A stretch of DNA of 29,409 nucleotides from a virus: positions 1 to 29,409 of IMG/VR virus record IMGVR_UViG_3300028548_003903, one strand, 5' to 3'. How positions within the stretch are numbered: the first letter of the stretch is position 1; every line of letters begins with the position of its first letter. Shown one piece after another: positions 12,980 through 20,569 of the stretch. Below the pieces are notes generated by a model. That model worked only from the letters and a program-made list of their open reading frames with translations. It was not told the DNA's origin and made no database searches. The translations under genes were made by a program, and so were the position numbers.

Positions 12980-13914
12980 TGTGTTTCTCCTTTCTGAGAG
13001 TGCATCAATCGGGTGTAACTTGAACTTGACCGAATGAAATTTTCTATATGCTGGACATCTTCTGCAACGTCGTCGAGTAAAATTTGACGCCATGTAGCAA
13101 AACGGCCAAGCGAGTATATTCCGTATTTAGTTGTCATTTCGAAAATAAACTGCTTCCTGATCTCTTCATTGATAGGCTTTATCTTGCCAAGATACTGCTC
13201 TGAGGATTTCATGTCAACAAGTTTCTTAGGCTTAATGCCAAAGTCTTCTAGAAGTACATCCATCATATGGGGGCCAATATTGGCTTCTGGCTTCCTAATG
13301 AATTCAGATATAACAATATCACCAACTAAAGATATTCTGTAGTATGGGACTGTTGGGTCTGGGTAGTATATTGTTTGATGTACTTTACAGTCTGGGGAAT
13401 CAATGCGAGCCTTCTGCGTCCATATTTTCTGCGTGGGGAAGTCTGGCTTGTCTGGCCAGCCCATGATGTCCATCAGAGTCGGCATTGGGATAGTCGATAT
13501 TGTAGGCACAGATCCCATATCATCTACAGCTGTCTTCGTCAGCTTCATGTCATATTGTATTTTGCAATTCTTAGACATGGTGCTTATAAGCTCCCATGGA
13601 GCTATGTATCTGTCGACAGCATCTAAGCTGTTGATAGACCTGTTCAGTATTGAGCCTGTTACTTTCTGAGAATATAAATTGCTCAGGAACAAGTTTGTCT
13701 CGGTGTGGAGCTTGCCATTATACTTTATGGCCTTGTGCACTTTTACTTTTGCGAAGGGGATAGCACAAGCTGTGCCAACCTTGTCAGTCCTGAATCGGAG
13801 CAGAGCTCCTTGGTTGTTAGGCAGTTCACTTTGGGCTTCGTAAATTATTGGATCGAAGCTCCTCAACATATTCCCCGCTAACAGACCCGCAAGCCCTGCT
13901 CCATATATAATCAT
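12976..13914 (-). CDS. FAD-dependent oxidoreductase of the Rossmann/UGM-like type
   Basis: A 312-residue protein. The N-terminus MIIYGAGLAGLLAGNML is a dinucleotide-binding GxGxxG with the acid of beta2 at IYEAQ. The C-terminal part has YGIYSLGRFATWRQILLDDV, which matches the FAD-contacting end of amine-oxidase or UDP-galactopyranose mutase-type flavoproteins. The middle is a substrate domain of unknown specificity with several hydrophobic strands. Its stop overlaps the ThyX start (ATGA) and its start overlaps the upstream 56-residue gene (ATGA). Coupling to an FAD-dependent thymidylate synthase suggests a shared role in nucleotide or DNA-base chemistry, but the reaction is unknown. Confidence 0.8.
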   Translation of the reverse strand: MIIYGAGLAGLLAGNMLRSFDPIIYEAQSELPNNQGALLRFRTDKVGTACAIPFAKVKVHKAIKYNGKLHTETNLFLSNLYSQKVTGSILNRSINSLDAVDRYIAPWELISTMSKNCKIQYDMKLTKTAVDDMGSVPTISTIPMPTLMDIMGWPDKPDFPTQKIWTQKARIDSPDCKVHQTIYYPDPTVPYYRISLVGDIVISEFIRKPEANIGPHMMDVLLEDFGIKPKKLVDMKSSEQYLGKIKPINEEIRKQFIFEMTTKYGIYSLGRFATWRQILLDDVAEDVQHIENFIRSSSSYTRLMHSQKGETQ

Positions 13915-14081
13915 GCTTCCTCCCTCTCACGCATCTTGTTTAGCTTTCTGGTTGCTCTTATAGCGATTGACTTCGTTCTAGATGAAGGGTGACGATCTAG
14001 TTCATTCGGCCACATGCAAGCCTCGATTGCGATGAGCAAGAGACGTATCTCCTGCTCACTTAGTTTTACTTCAGCATTCAT
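13911..14081 (-). CDS. Small 56-residue helical protein, unknown function
   Basis: ATG 14081 lies inside the 3' end of the preceding gene (11-base overlap) and its TGA overlaps the FAD oxidoreductase start (ATGA). Residues 4-25 form an amphipathic helix (EVKLSEQEIRLLLIAIEACM) and the second half is basic (SRTKSIAIRATRKLNKMRER). The layout suggests a small DNA-binding or partner protein. No family recognised; support comes from composition and tight gene packing. Confidence 0.72.
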   Translation of the reverse strand: MNAEVKLSEQEIRLLLIAIEACMWPNELDRHPSSRTKSIAIRATRKLNKMREREEA

Positions 14082-14682
14082 CAATCAGCTCCACTCTTCC
14101 TTTTTTGATATCATGTGCGAGGTCTTCGCGGCAACCACCTTTTGTGCTACCATGCATTTCAGCCAGCTTAACGAACTCTTCATACTTGAGAGTTGCATTA
14201 GAGCCTAGGAACACATTGAAGTTTTTAAAGCCACGTGTGCCTTCCTTGCGAGGATTGTCATTGACGAGACACTTGATAATCTTGCCAGCAAAAGAACCAC
14301 GAGCCTTTTTAGGCTCTGCAGCTTTAGGAACATGTCCTTGTGGTGTTACAATATTCATTACTTTTGGAGAGATGCCAAGAGGTGTCATTCCTGGAATTGC
14401 AGCAACCTGTGGGGTTGGGACGGCACGGACATGAATGTCTGCAATCGCAGCCATGTATCGCTTTGCACCAGTTTTATTGTCAGAGAATTTCTTGACAGGA
14501 GCGTCGGACACTTCATTGTAAGCATCGACCAAAAGCCTTGTTGTTACATTACGGTCAGCCAAAAGCTCTCCAGCATTCGTAAAGAAGACAACGCCATTGC
14601 CCATCGAACGAGCAGCTTTGTCAGAGGCATAGCCTTTGACGACGAGGCTCTTCGGGTCGAGAGTGTAAGTTACAGTATTCAT
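14071..14682 (-). CDS. Conserved unknown protein at the head of the middle unit
   Basis: A 203-residue protein from ATG 14682, with AGAAAGGA eight bases upstream at the end of promoter cassette copy 3. The N-terminal 80 residues contain several beta-like segments (TYTLDPKSLVVKGYA, NGVVFFTNAGELL). A Pro/Ala-rich linker (residues about 85-130) leads to a C-terminal domain with FKNFNVFLGSNATLKYEEFVKL and a Gly/Cys-containing GCREDLAHDIKKGRVEL. The last part looks like a small DNA-binding fold. No family recognised. As first gene of the longest unit, it is likely made strongly. Confidence 0.65.
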   Translation of the reverse strand: MNTVTYTLDPKSLVVKGYASDKAARSMGNGVVFFTNAGELLADRNVTTRLLVDAYNEVSDAPVKKFSDNKTGAKRYMAAIADIHVRAVPTPQVAAIPGMTPLGISPKVMNIVTPQGHVPKAAEPKKARGSFAGKIIKCLVNDNPRKEGTRGFKNFNVFLGSNATLKYEEFVKLAEMHGSTKGGCREDLAHDIKKGRVELIDEC

Positions 14683-14710
14683 TTTGTATTCCTTTCTAAG
14701 TTGATAAGGG

Positions 14711-14739
14711 ATTCTATCTTTTATACACAGAGAAGTAAA
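14711..14739 (-). promoter_or_regulatory. Promoter cassette copy 3, driving the nucleotide/replication unit
   Basis: On the minus strand TTTACT (14739-14734), 17 bases, TAGAAT (14716-14711), then TTATCAACTTAGAAAGGA leading into the gene at 14682. AGTCATTG sits 30 bases upstream of the -35, directly after the end of the UvrD-like helicase gene. The unit downstream probably runs through the polymerase gene to 5909. Confidence 0.82.
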
Positions 14740-14775
14740 GCACTTTGTTTTTGTTTAAAACCAATGACTTGTAAA

Positions 14776-16239
14776 TTAGATGGAAAAGTATCTTAGGCCT
14801 CTTGGCTGTACAAGATACAAATTTTCCTTCGCTCTGGTCAATGCAACATACCATACTCTGTTCTCCTCGTCACTTCCTAAGTTGTCCCAACTCAGCTTGC
14901 CCATGTCAGTTACCAGCACAACATTGTCAGCCTCACCACCTTTGCTCTGGTGGATTGTAGAGATTGTTATTCTTGGCTTGTCGGTAAACTTCTCTCCATT
15001 ACGCATGCAAGACCTTAGATATTCCCGCTCATCTGCTGGGAGGCCTTTTAAGATATCCATCCAGTCCCTAGACCTAGCATCCTCAGGCAGTCCCAAATCA
15101 TTTATTCTATAGGTCTCTTTCTTTTCCAGCTTGATATTGAAGTTAAAGAAGTTGATTAGGTTCTTGGCTTCTGTCCTGTTGAGCTCTTTGCCTTTACGGA
15201 TCTTCTCCCATGAAGTTATTGCTTTGGTCTCATTGGTGTCTAAAGAACTTTGCCCATTGTAAGTGTATGCATATCCTTGCTGGCGGACAACCTTTTTAAT
15301 TCTCTGGAGGAGATATTTACTGCGAGCCATGCAAAGCCAAGTCCCATCATGGGATGAGAAGTCAATGGAGTCAGCTTCTGATATGTAGTTTACTGTGCCC
15401 ATATCTCTCTTGGGTTGCCATGGCTTAACATACCTATTCTTAATCCTCCCAACAACATCAGAAGCAAGCGCATGCACACTGCGAGGAATTCTGAAGCTCT
15501 GAGGGAGAATTCTTTTGTCACCTTTTAGGCTGAGGAACTTACTTATGTCTGCTCCTGCCCATGCAAAGATTGCTTGGTCGTCATCCCCAGCAATGTAAAC
15601 TTCTGAGGCCTCAGATGAAGCCATGATCGCCATTCTGTATTGCAGTGAGCTGAGGTCTTGTGCCTCGTCAACTATGCATATTTCTATTGGCAAAGAGCTC
15701 TGATATCTTTCTAGCATATCAGTGAAGTCCAGCAGACCATTTTGCCTTTTGTAAGTTGTAAGGGATTGGTGGTATTGCTTAACAGCGTGCAGAGTCAAGT
15801 CATTCTGGTTGGTTAATTGATATTGATCCTCCATTGAACGAATGCCAACTCTGGCTAGAGACTCAACTCTTGAACATTTATCCCCCAGACCATCCCCTGT
15901 ATGAATTCCTAGGTCTTCATCGTAAATGCCTTTGAACTCTACACCCAGAGCCTTGCCAAGCTTGCGATAGTGAACATTGGTCATTACCTCGTCTCTTTGC
16001 AATCCAAGCATTCTAAAGGCCAGCGAGTGGAGTGTGCGGAAATACGGGAAACGATCCGCATCGAAGCCAAACTGAACCATTGCCCGTTCTTGAGCTTCGC
16101 TTGCAGCTTTCCGAGTGAAGGCTAAATATGCGATGCGCTCTGGTGGCACACCTCTTTTTAAAGCATCCTCAACTATCTTCAGCAGAGTCGTTGTCTTGCC
16201 TGTTCCTGGAGGGCCCAGAATTATCTGCACGTGCCTCAC
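14776..16239 (-). CDS. UvrD/Rep-like superfamily 1A DNA helicase
   Basis: A 487-residue helicase if GTG 16239 is used. An in-frame ATG at 16257 contains the ribosome binding site AGAAAGGA within its own first codons, so the GTG is the better start. Motifs: Walker A GPPGTGKT (9-16), AFTRKAASEAQERA (Ia), VDEAQDLSSLQ (II), GDDDQAIFAWAGAD (III), LPQSFRIP (IV), ISTIHQSKGGEADNVVLVTD (V) and WYVALTRAKENLYLV (VI). The protein is shorter than UvrD (about 720), lacking most accessory-domain insertions. It unwinds DNA 3' to 5' and is probably the replicative or recombination helicase of the phage. The preceding zinc protein overlaps its 5' end by 71 bases. Confidence 0.93.
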   Translation of the reverse strand: MRHVQIILGPPGTGKTTTLLKIVEDALKRGVPPERIAYLAFTRKAASEAQERAMVQFGFDADRFPYFRTLHSLAFRMLGLQRDEVMTNVHYRKLGKALGVEFKGIYDEDLGIHTGDGLGDKCSRVESLARVGIRSMEDQYQLTNQNDLTLHAVKQYHQSLTTYKRQNGLLDFTDMLERYQSSLPIEICIVDEAQDLSSLQYRMAIMASSEASEVYIAGDDDQAIFAWAGADISKFLSLKGDKRILPQSFRIPRSVHALASDVVGRIKNRYVKPWQPKRDMGTVNYISEADSIDFSSHDGTWLCMARSKYLLQRIKKVVRQQGYAYTYNGQSSLDTNETKAITSWEKIRKGKELNRTEAKNLINFFNFNIKLEKKETYRINDLGLPEDARSRDWMDILKGLPADEREYLRSCMRNGEKFTDKPRITISTIHQSKGGEADNVVLVTDMGKLSWDNLGSDEENRVWYVALTRAKENLYLVQPRGLRYFSI

Positions 16240-16477
16240 TTTTATTTCCTTTCTCATTAAGATGATTTAACAAAACATCTTTGTACGTCTCTTGCTTATA
16301 CTTCCACAGGATCCATTCATAATATCTTTCTGGTTCTTTTTCGTTGACGCTGTCTTTCCACTCTGTTATGATTACGTTTTTACAGCTCCCACAAAGGACA
16401 TCTTTGTCTAATATCCTGCCATGGGTGTGCTCTCCGCAGAAGTCACAAGGCACTGTTTCTTTGTAATATGGTAACAT
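16169..16477 (-). CDS. Small zinc-binding protein between primase and helicase
   Basis: A 102-residue protein from ATG 16477, directly after the primase stop. CDFCGEHTHGRILDKDVLCGSC near the N-terminus is a four-cysteine zinc site. A helical part follows (ERYYEWILWKYKQETYKDVLLNHLNEK), and the last 25 residues are polar and are encoded in DNA that also encodes the helicase Walker A region in another frame, so that tail is probably not functionally important. Position suggests a replication accessory role. I recall similar short zinc proteins in marine phages without known function. Confidence 0.72.
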   Translation of the reverse strand: MLPYYKETVPCDFCGEHTHGRILDKDVLCGSCKNVIITEWKDSVNEKEPERYYEWILWKYKQETYKDVLLNHLNEKGNKSEARADNSGPSRNRQDNDSAEDS

Positions 16478-18007
16478 TTAAAAGTCCTCAGTCACTGCAC
16501 TAGGTATATCAAGTTGATCCTCGTCATCAAAGAATTCTGGCTCTGGCACAGACCAGACCTTCACAGGCTTAGACTTGATCCTGAAAGTTTTACGGTCACC
16601 ACCACTCGCTCTAAGCCAAGACCAGACTTGGTGCTGGGTGGTGTATCGGAACCTGCGAGCCTCTAAATAAATAAATAGGTCTTCAGACCGAAAGTAAACT
16701 TTGCCCTCATCAGAGTCGTGCCATGGCTTGCCATTCATTATCTCGTCTTTCTGACGAGCTTGAACTTTGCCTGTTAAGAAGCTGTCTAGCATTTTCTCGA
16801 ACTGGCCTTGTGGCGAAGCATCGTCTGGGTCTACAATGACCTCGACATTCTCCAGCAGTTGGTTTATCCGCTGTTCCCAAGCTTGGGATGGCATTGTGCT
16901 GGGACACTTGTTTAGCTTCTCAACACAGATCTTTTGCAGCTGTCGCTGGTCCAGCAGTTGGGGTGTTGTTACTTCTATCCGCTCACCTTGCATCTCGATG
17001 TACCAACGCACAGACTGGCGGTTCTCAGTTTCGTATTTTGTTATCGCATCGACCTCAATAGACAGGCCACCGCCAACTCTTCCGACTCCATAGTCTCGCT
17101 TCATGCATTTAGACTTCTCGCAATAATTGCAGATTGGACTTTGTTTGCATGTGTAGGCATATTCTTTTTTGCTGACTGACTTGACTAGGCCATTGACTTC
17201 ACCCATTGGCAGAGGCTCTGGCAGGTGCTCATAATTGAACTTCATTAAGTCTTCTTGCCAGTCGTCAGGATTGCGCTTGCGGAAATAAACACCAACATTG
17301 AACAGAGAAATGTTTCTTCCACCTTCTGGGAAGCCCATGGTCATGATGTGTTGCAAGCAGGGAGGCCCATCGCTAAAGTGATCAACTAAGTCTGGCTTGA
17401 AATTCTCTAGCTTTTCAAATGTTGTTAGCTTCTTTTCAGCAAGGTCAATGAATTGTTCTAGGTTAAGTTTCTTGCCTTTATGGATTGCATGACGCTCAGT
17501 CTTGTCGCCATCCCAATAACACAAGTTGATCCAGTTGCCTCGATCTCTTTCATTGGCTCTAGATATTTGCTTGGGGAAAACTTCTGATCCGCCATAGCCT
17601 AGTAATGCAGCGAATTCATTTAGCTTTGCGACCATGTCAATAGCAGGAATGGCAGGACTGCAAAAAAGATATAAATGAGCGCCACCAGACTTAGAACGGC
17701 ATAGCACCAAAGGAGTGTCACGAATCTTTTTCTCGAGACTTTCAAGGCTTTCATTTAATTTGACCTCACCTCTTATATCAATATCAATAACACCAAAGTG
17801 ACAGCTGTTGTCCTGTAACAACGGGATGACACCTAAAATATATTCGCCACCATTCAAGTGTTCTTTAAAATTATTTTCTGTTGCTGGTTCGCTAACAGTT
17901 ATTGCTCGGCCAGACATTTTTCCGTCGGCTTCTTTTTTGTTTACTCGATACTGTCCGTGGGCAAGCTCAAAGCCTCTGAACAGTTTCATAAATCTTTTTA
18001 CGTCCAT
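16478..18007 (-). CDS. Archaeo-eukaryotic-type (AEP/TOTE-like) DNA primase
   Basis: A 509-residue protein from ATG 18007, with AGAAAGGA upstream. The AEP core shows GVIDIDIRG (metal-binding DxD) and LCRSKSGGAHLYLF (the sxH motif), as in TOTE-type and related primases. A cysteine cluster (CKQSPICNYC, then KCMK) near residues 285-300 suggests a zinc site. The C-terminal 200 residues contain a winged-helix-like region (EDLFIYLEARRFRYTTQHQV) and an acidic tail (FFDDEDQLD). There is no helicase domain, so unwinding must come from the separate UvrD-like or SNF2-like genes. It would lay primers for the DnaE-like polymerase. Adjacent genes are the candidate ssDNA-binding protein and the helicase, giving one replication module. 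Confidence 0.88.
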   Translation of the reverse strand: MDVKRFMKLFRGFELAHGQYRVNKKEADGKMSGRAITVSEPATENNFKEHLNGGEYILGVIPLLQDNSCHFGVIDIDIRGEVKLNESLESLEKKIRDTPLVLCRSKSGGAHLYLFCSPAIPAIDMVAKLNEFAALLGYGGSEVFPKQISRANERDRGNWINLCYWDGDKTERHAIHKGKKLNLEQFIDLAEKKLTTFEKLENFKPDLVDHFSDGPPCLQHIMTMGFPEGGRNISLFNVGVYFRKRNPDDWQEDLMKFNYEHLPEPLPMGEVNGLVKSVSKKEYAYTCKQSPICNYCEKSKCMKRDYGVGRVGGGLSIEVDAITKYETENRQSVRWYIEMQGERIEVTTPQLLDQRQLQKICVEKLNKCPSTMPSQAWEQRINQLLENVEVIVDPDDASPQGQFEKMLDSFLTGKVQARQKDEIMNGKPWHDSDEGKVYFRSEDLFIYLEARRFRYTTQHQVWSWLRASGGDRKTFRIKSKPVKVWSVPEPEFFDDEDQLDIPSAVTEDF

Positions 18008-18029
18008 GCCTCTTCCTTTCTGATTGGTC

Positions 18030-18064
18030 GGGGGATAACTTCATTGGGACATGAGCTATCCCCC
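18030..18064. other. Strong stem-loop in the primase leader
   Basis: GGGGGATA (18030-18037) pairs perfectly with TATCCCCC (18057-18064). Inside, a CTTCAT/ATGAG pairing with one bulge lengthens the stem. It lies between the ssDNA-binding protein candidate and the primase start, just upstream of the ribosome binding site. No T-run follows on the minus strand, so it is not a normal terminator; attenuation, RNA processing or mRNA stability are possible roles. Confidence 0.65.
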
Positions 18065-18086
18065 TAAACAACGTAATGCAGGGTGG

Positions 18087-18881
18087 CTACATTACATCAT
18101 CATCAGAGGAGTCTGGTTGAACCTTGACTTCACCGTCACGAATGTTCTTGCGGAACTCTCGTGCTTCGAGATAGATGCTTTGGCCTTGGTCTAGGTTCTG
18201 AATGATCCCTCCAGACTTAGCATCGAACATCATCTCAACTTCCCAGTTGAACCACGAGCCCATATCGTTCTGCTCAGGTGTTGTGGTCAGGTTGTAGGCA
18301 GTCCAGAACATGGCTGGATTGAATGTGCCTTTGCCTGTTGGGTGAGCAACTTGTAGCCTGTTGATCATAGAGTTCCAACGCTTGGCTTTTTTAATGCCTG
18401 AAGAACTCATAGACAATATGGCAGGGGAAAATGTGCCGTCTTCACCAACAACATAAATAAAGTATTCTGCTGTCAATGATAGCTGGTTTCCGTCTGGTGT
18501 GCGCAATTTGCCTCGATCGTCTTGTACACACATTTCCATAATTGAAGGCTGTAGTCCGTGGTCTTTAACCAGCTTGCGCTCGTCAGTCCACTCGAGATAT
18601 GTCTTGCGATAGCTAACAGGAACAGCTGTTATTCCCTTTTCACCATCGAACAATTCACCCGTTACATTGTCCAAGATCTGTCCAGCCTCAGCACCTTTTA
18701 GATAGGCACCATCAGCTTTATTGACTTGGGGAGATTGAGCTTGTAAGATCTTGAGACGTGGGATGAGCATATCATCCGCTGTCATATTCTCACCTGCTGT
18801 GCCCGCATCTTCTAAAAGAATGGACGCATCAAATGCAATTACATTGCTCTCTTTTTTTACTTCTACTTCATTTTTAGCCAT
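18087..18881 (-). CDS. Candidate phage ssDNA-binding protein
   Basis: A 264-residue protein. ATG 18881 follows GGAGG by five bases; an earlier in-frame ATG (18953) is rejected. The core is beta-rich (ITAVPVSYRKTYLEWTDER, then YFIYVVGEDGTFSPAILSMS), with helix KKAKRWNSMINRL and a Trp/Phe-rich region (NPAMFWTAYNLTT, SWFNWEVEMMF). The C-terminus ends in an acidic tail (DSSDDDVM) as in SSB and T7 gp2.5. I recall this family next to primases in marine phages, often labelled ssDNA-binding. Gene order (before primase and helicase) fits coating of single strands in replication. Assignment rests on tail and context, not on a motif. Confidence 0.68.
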   Translation of the reverse strand: MAKNEVEVKKESNVIAFDASILLEDAGTAGENMTADDMLIPRLKILQAQSPQVNKADGAYLKGAEAGQILDNVTGELFDGEKGITAVPVSYRKTYLEWTDERKLVKDHGLQPSIMEMCVQDDRGKLRTPDGNQLSLTAEYFIYVVGEDGTFSPAILSMSSSGIKKAKRWNSMINRLQVAHPTGKGTFNPAMFWTAYNLTTTPEQNDMGSWFNWEVEMMFDAKSGGIIQNLDQGQSIYLEAREFRKNIRDGEVKVQPDSSDDDVM

Positions 18882-19470
18882 GGTATCCTCCTGTGATTTT
18901 GGCTTTACGACCTGTGAATAACTTAAACAGATCATGGGGAACATCCTTGCCATCAGTCAATCGCTCTTTGATAAAAGAGTTAAGTGACCCATGGTGGACG
19001 CCGACTGCACGTTTGTAAAAGAGATTTCTTTCACGCAACTCATCCGCAAAGTCATTGCATGCTTTGTCTTCATCTCTTCCGAACTGAACCTCAACATTGC
19101 TTTTAATTAAGTCACCAGCATTATTAGCTCGCAACCAATCGAAGCATTGTTGTTGACGCACTTCTAGTTCAGACCTGTCATCTCCTCTTGCTTTCATAAT
19201 AGCAGAAGCAGATGGAATAGAACCAGAAGTTATATCTTGAACCTCAACCTTACCACCATTGGTAAGAGTAAAGTCCTTGACGTTCAATTCTTGCATTAAG
19301 TCAGGCAAGTCATGTTCAGCCAACTTCGTCAGGTTCTGCTTTTTTTGCTTCAACAGCTCATTCAAATCATTTATCTCTTTTTCAAGATCAAACATTTGTT
19401 GAGCCATATCAGCCACTGCACCTATTGAGTTGGACGCAGGTGCCACGTCCTCAAGCAGATTGATATTCAT
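18874..19470 (-). CDS. Conserved phage protein upstream of the ssDNA-binding candidate
   Basis: A 198-residue protein from ATG 19470. An N-terminal coiled coil (MFDLEKEINDLNELLKQKKQ region, about residues 25-55) is followed by a small beta part (FTLTNGGKVEVQD) and a helical C-terminal domain (CFDWLRANNAGDLIKSNVEV, then VHHGSLNSFIKERLTDG, then LFKLFTGRKAKI). I recognise the pattern as a widely shared phage protein of unknown function that often lies beside replication genes. Overlap of 8 bases with the next gene suggests a shared role with it, perhaps as a DNA-replication accessory. Confidence 0.75.
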   Translation of the reverse strand: MNINLLEDVAPASNSIGAVADMAQQMFDLEKEINDLNELLKQKKQNLTKLAEHDLPDLMQELNVKDFTLTNGGKVEVQDITSGSIPSASAIMKARGDDRSELEVRQQQCFDWLRANNAGDLIKSNVEVQFGRDEDKACNDFADELRERNLFYKRAVGVHHGSLNSFIKERLTDGKDVPHDLFKLFTGRKAKITGGYHG

Positions 19471-19471
19471 C

Positions 19472-19840
19472 TTAATTTATTTCCTTTCTCATTTCTAAAG
19501 CGACAGGCATGTACCAGCCTTTGCGCCTGTCACGGTCTCCTTCTTCCATGTTACGTTCCCATCTAAGGACACGCACCACTGGTGACATTTCAGCTGCGAT
19601 CATACACGCTATCATAACAGCTATGGGGTCACCACCTCCTGGCCACAAAAGATAATCTTCCGTGGAGAAGTCTTTCATAATCTTACGAGCTTTTTGGATC
19701 GATGGACTAGGTAAAAACTGAGGCTTTTCATTAGGCTCAAATACAATTTCAAGCGAACCATAACGAGCAGCATCAGTCAGATCTGGAGTCCAACCGAACT
19801 TGTTCTCTCGTGGTCTTGTTACCACATAAACTTTTGACAT
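19472..19840 (-). CDS. Conserved phage protein, unknown function
   Basis: A 122-residue protein from ATG 19840, with AGAAAGGA upstream. The layout is KVYVVTRP at the start, then DLTDAARYGSLEIVF, a helix, DYLLWPGGGDPIAVMIACMIAAE, and VVRVLRWERNME. I recall similar proteins (start strand, GDP segment, LRWDR strand) across phages of marine bacteria and Proteobacteria, always unassigned. The central GGGDP with flanking helix hints at a nucleotide or phosphate-binding loop, but this is weak. It begins the unit that leads to primase and helicase; the ribosome binding site of the next gene lies within its last codons. Confidence 0.72.
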   Translation of the reverse strand: MSKVYVVTRPRENKFGWTPDLTDAARYGSLEIVFEPNEKPQFLPSPSIQKARKIMKDFSTEDYLLWPGGGDPIAVMIACMIAAEMSPVVRVLRWERNMEEGDRDRRKGWYMPVALEMRKEIN

Positions 19841-19867
19841 TCATTATCCTTTCTCAACGTGAAATAA

Positions 19868-19896
19868 ACTTTAACCTGTTTTCAATAGGAAGAAAA
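19868..19896 (-). promoter_or_regulatory. Weak relative of the promoter cassette upstream of 19840
   Basis: On the minus strand TTTTCT (19896-19891), a 17-base spacer and TAAAGT (19873-19868), followed at the same distance by GAGAAAGGA. Spacing from -35 to ribosome binding site equals that of the strong cassette copies, but the boxes and the TATCAAC leader are degenerate. It may be a decayed or weak copy. Confidence 0.4.
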
Positions 19897-19904
19897 GTTT
19901 TATT

Positions 19905-20195
19905 TTAATCAGCGATATCCTTGTCCAATATCGGTATTGGTCTGAGCATCCTGTCGTATGATACTCTTTCTTGCACCCACAAGCCATCTATCTTCTTGTC
20001 CAGAGCCTTTTGTTCTTCTTCAAGGCTGGGGGAATTGTCACAACTCTTTGCTCTCACTCTCCTCATTACAACTTCTTCGGTTCTAAAACACGCATTGCAA
20101 ACTGGGCATTTGCGAAGCCGAAAGCTGACGCCTTGTCTGGTGACTCCTGAGTTCGTTACTCTGGTTGTTTTCTGATCGCAGTCTATACACCGCAT
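19905..20195 (-). CDS. NrdR-like zinc-ribbon protein (possible transcription regulator)
   Basis: A 96-residue protein from ATG 20195, first gene on the left arm. MRCIDCDQKTTRVTNSGVTR and then RKCPVCNACFRTEEVV form a four-cysteine ribbon whose spacing and RTEE ending closely match the N-terminal zinc ribbon of NrdR, the repressor of ribonucleotide reductase genes. The ATP-cone domain of NrdR is missing; the rest is a charged helix and a polar tail. It might bind DNA at its own upstream region, which holds a palindrome and many repeated motifs, or be an Ogr-type activator. That is inference from position. Confidence 0.7.
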   Translation of the reverse strand: MRCIDCDQKTTRVTNSGVTRQGVSFRLRKCPVCNACFRTEEVVMRRVRAKSCDNSPSLEEEQKALDKKIDGLWVQERVSYDRMLRPIPILDKDIAD

Positions 20196-20224
20196 CTATA
20201 ATCCTTTCTCAATATTAGAATTAG

Positions 20225-20253
20225 AGTTTAAATTCTAGAATTCTAAAAGTAAA
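20225..20253 (-). promoter_or_regulatory. Leftward promoter with an internal palindrome (operator candidate)
   Basis: On the minus strand TTTACT (20253-20248), 17 bases, TAAACT (20230-20225), then GAGAAAGGA before the gene at 20195. The spacer is occupied by a perfect 12-bp palindrome, AATTCTAGAATT (20231-20242). A second inverted repeat, TTAGAATT (20215-20222) and AATTCTAA (20239-20246), brackets the -10. A protein bound here would block the promoter, so regulation is likely. Confidence 0.6.
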
Positions 20254-20263
20254 CATTTTTCTT

Positions 20264-20543
20264 GCGTTACCGAACTTTTCAATATAGACCAAGCCAGTAA
20301 CCAAAGAACCAGCGTTACCGAACTTGATTTGTTTTGGGGGACGTCCTATGGTTTACAAAACTATATAGGGGAAAAAATTTTGAGGTGAAAAATAATTCTT
20401 TAAAATTAGTGAAAGTCTGGAAACACTGGTAACGAAAGACGATTACTCTATACATTACAGAGGGTTGCGAGCGTTACCTAACAGGAAAAATGATGGTAAC
20501 CGAAACCACACACTGGTAACTTCCTTTCATAAAACATGTAACC
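20264..20543. repeat. Cluster of GTTACC/GGTAAC motifs in the divergent region (iteron or operator array)
   Basis: The 430 bases between the two arms (20196-20625) contain no gene. They hold two exact copies of GCGTTACCGAACTT (20264-20277 and 20312-20325, 48 bases apart) and further GTTACC or GGTAAC forms near 20297 (partial), 20428, 20473, 20495, 20515 and 20538 (partial), in both orientations. Between the two groups lies AT-rich DNA (about 20365-20410) that could melt easily. This pattern fits a replication origin with initiator-binding iterons, or a multi-site operator controlling both arms. Confidence 0.7.
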
Positions 20544-20569
20544 TATTGTTTTATCGTGTTTCTTTTCTC

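Noticed and set aside
12980-13093. N-terminal extension of ThyX rich in Arg and Cys
   Set aside because: It lies within the end of the FAD oxidoreductase gene, and the known ThyX N-terminus begins at the ATG at 12979.
16240-16257. ATG start for the UvrD-like helicase
   Set aside because: Its first codons are the AGAAAGGA ribosome binding site itself; GTG 16239 is correctly spaced from it.
18030-18064. Rho-independent terminator before the primase
   Set aside because: No T-run follows the stem on either strand, and the primase gene immediately downstream appears to belong to the same unit.
20264-20543. CRISPR-like array
   Set aside because: The repeats are short (6-14 bases), in both orientations and irregularly spaced, so they fit protein-binding sites and not CRISPR.
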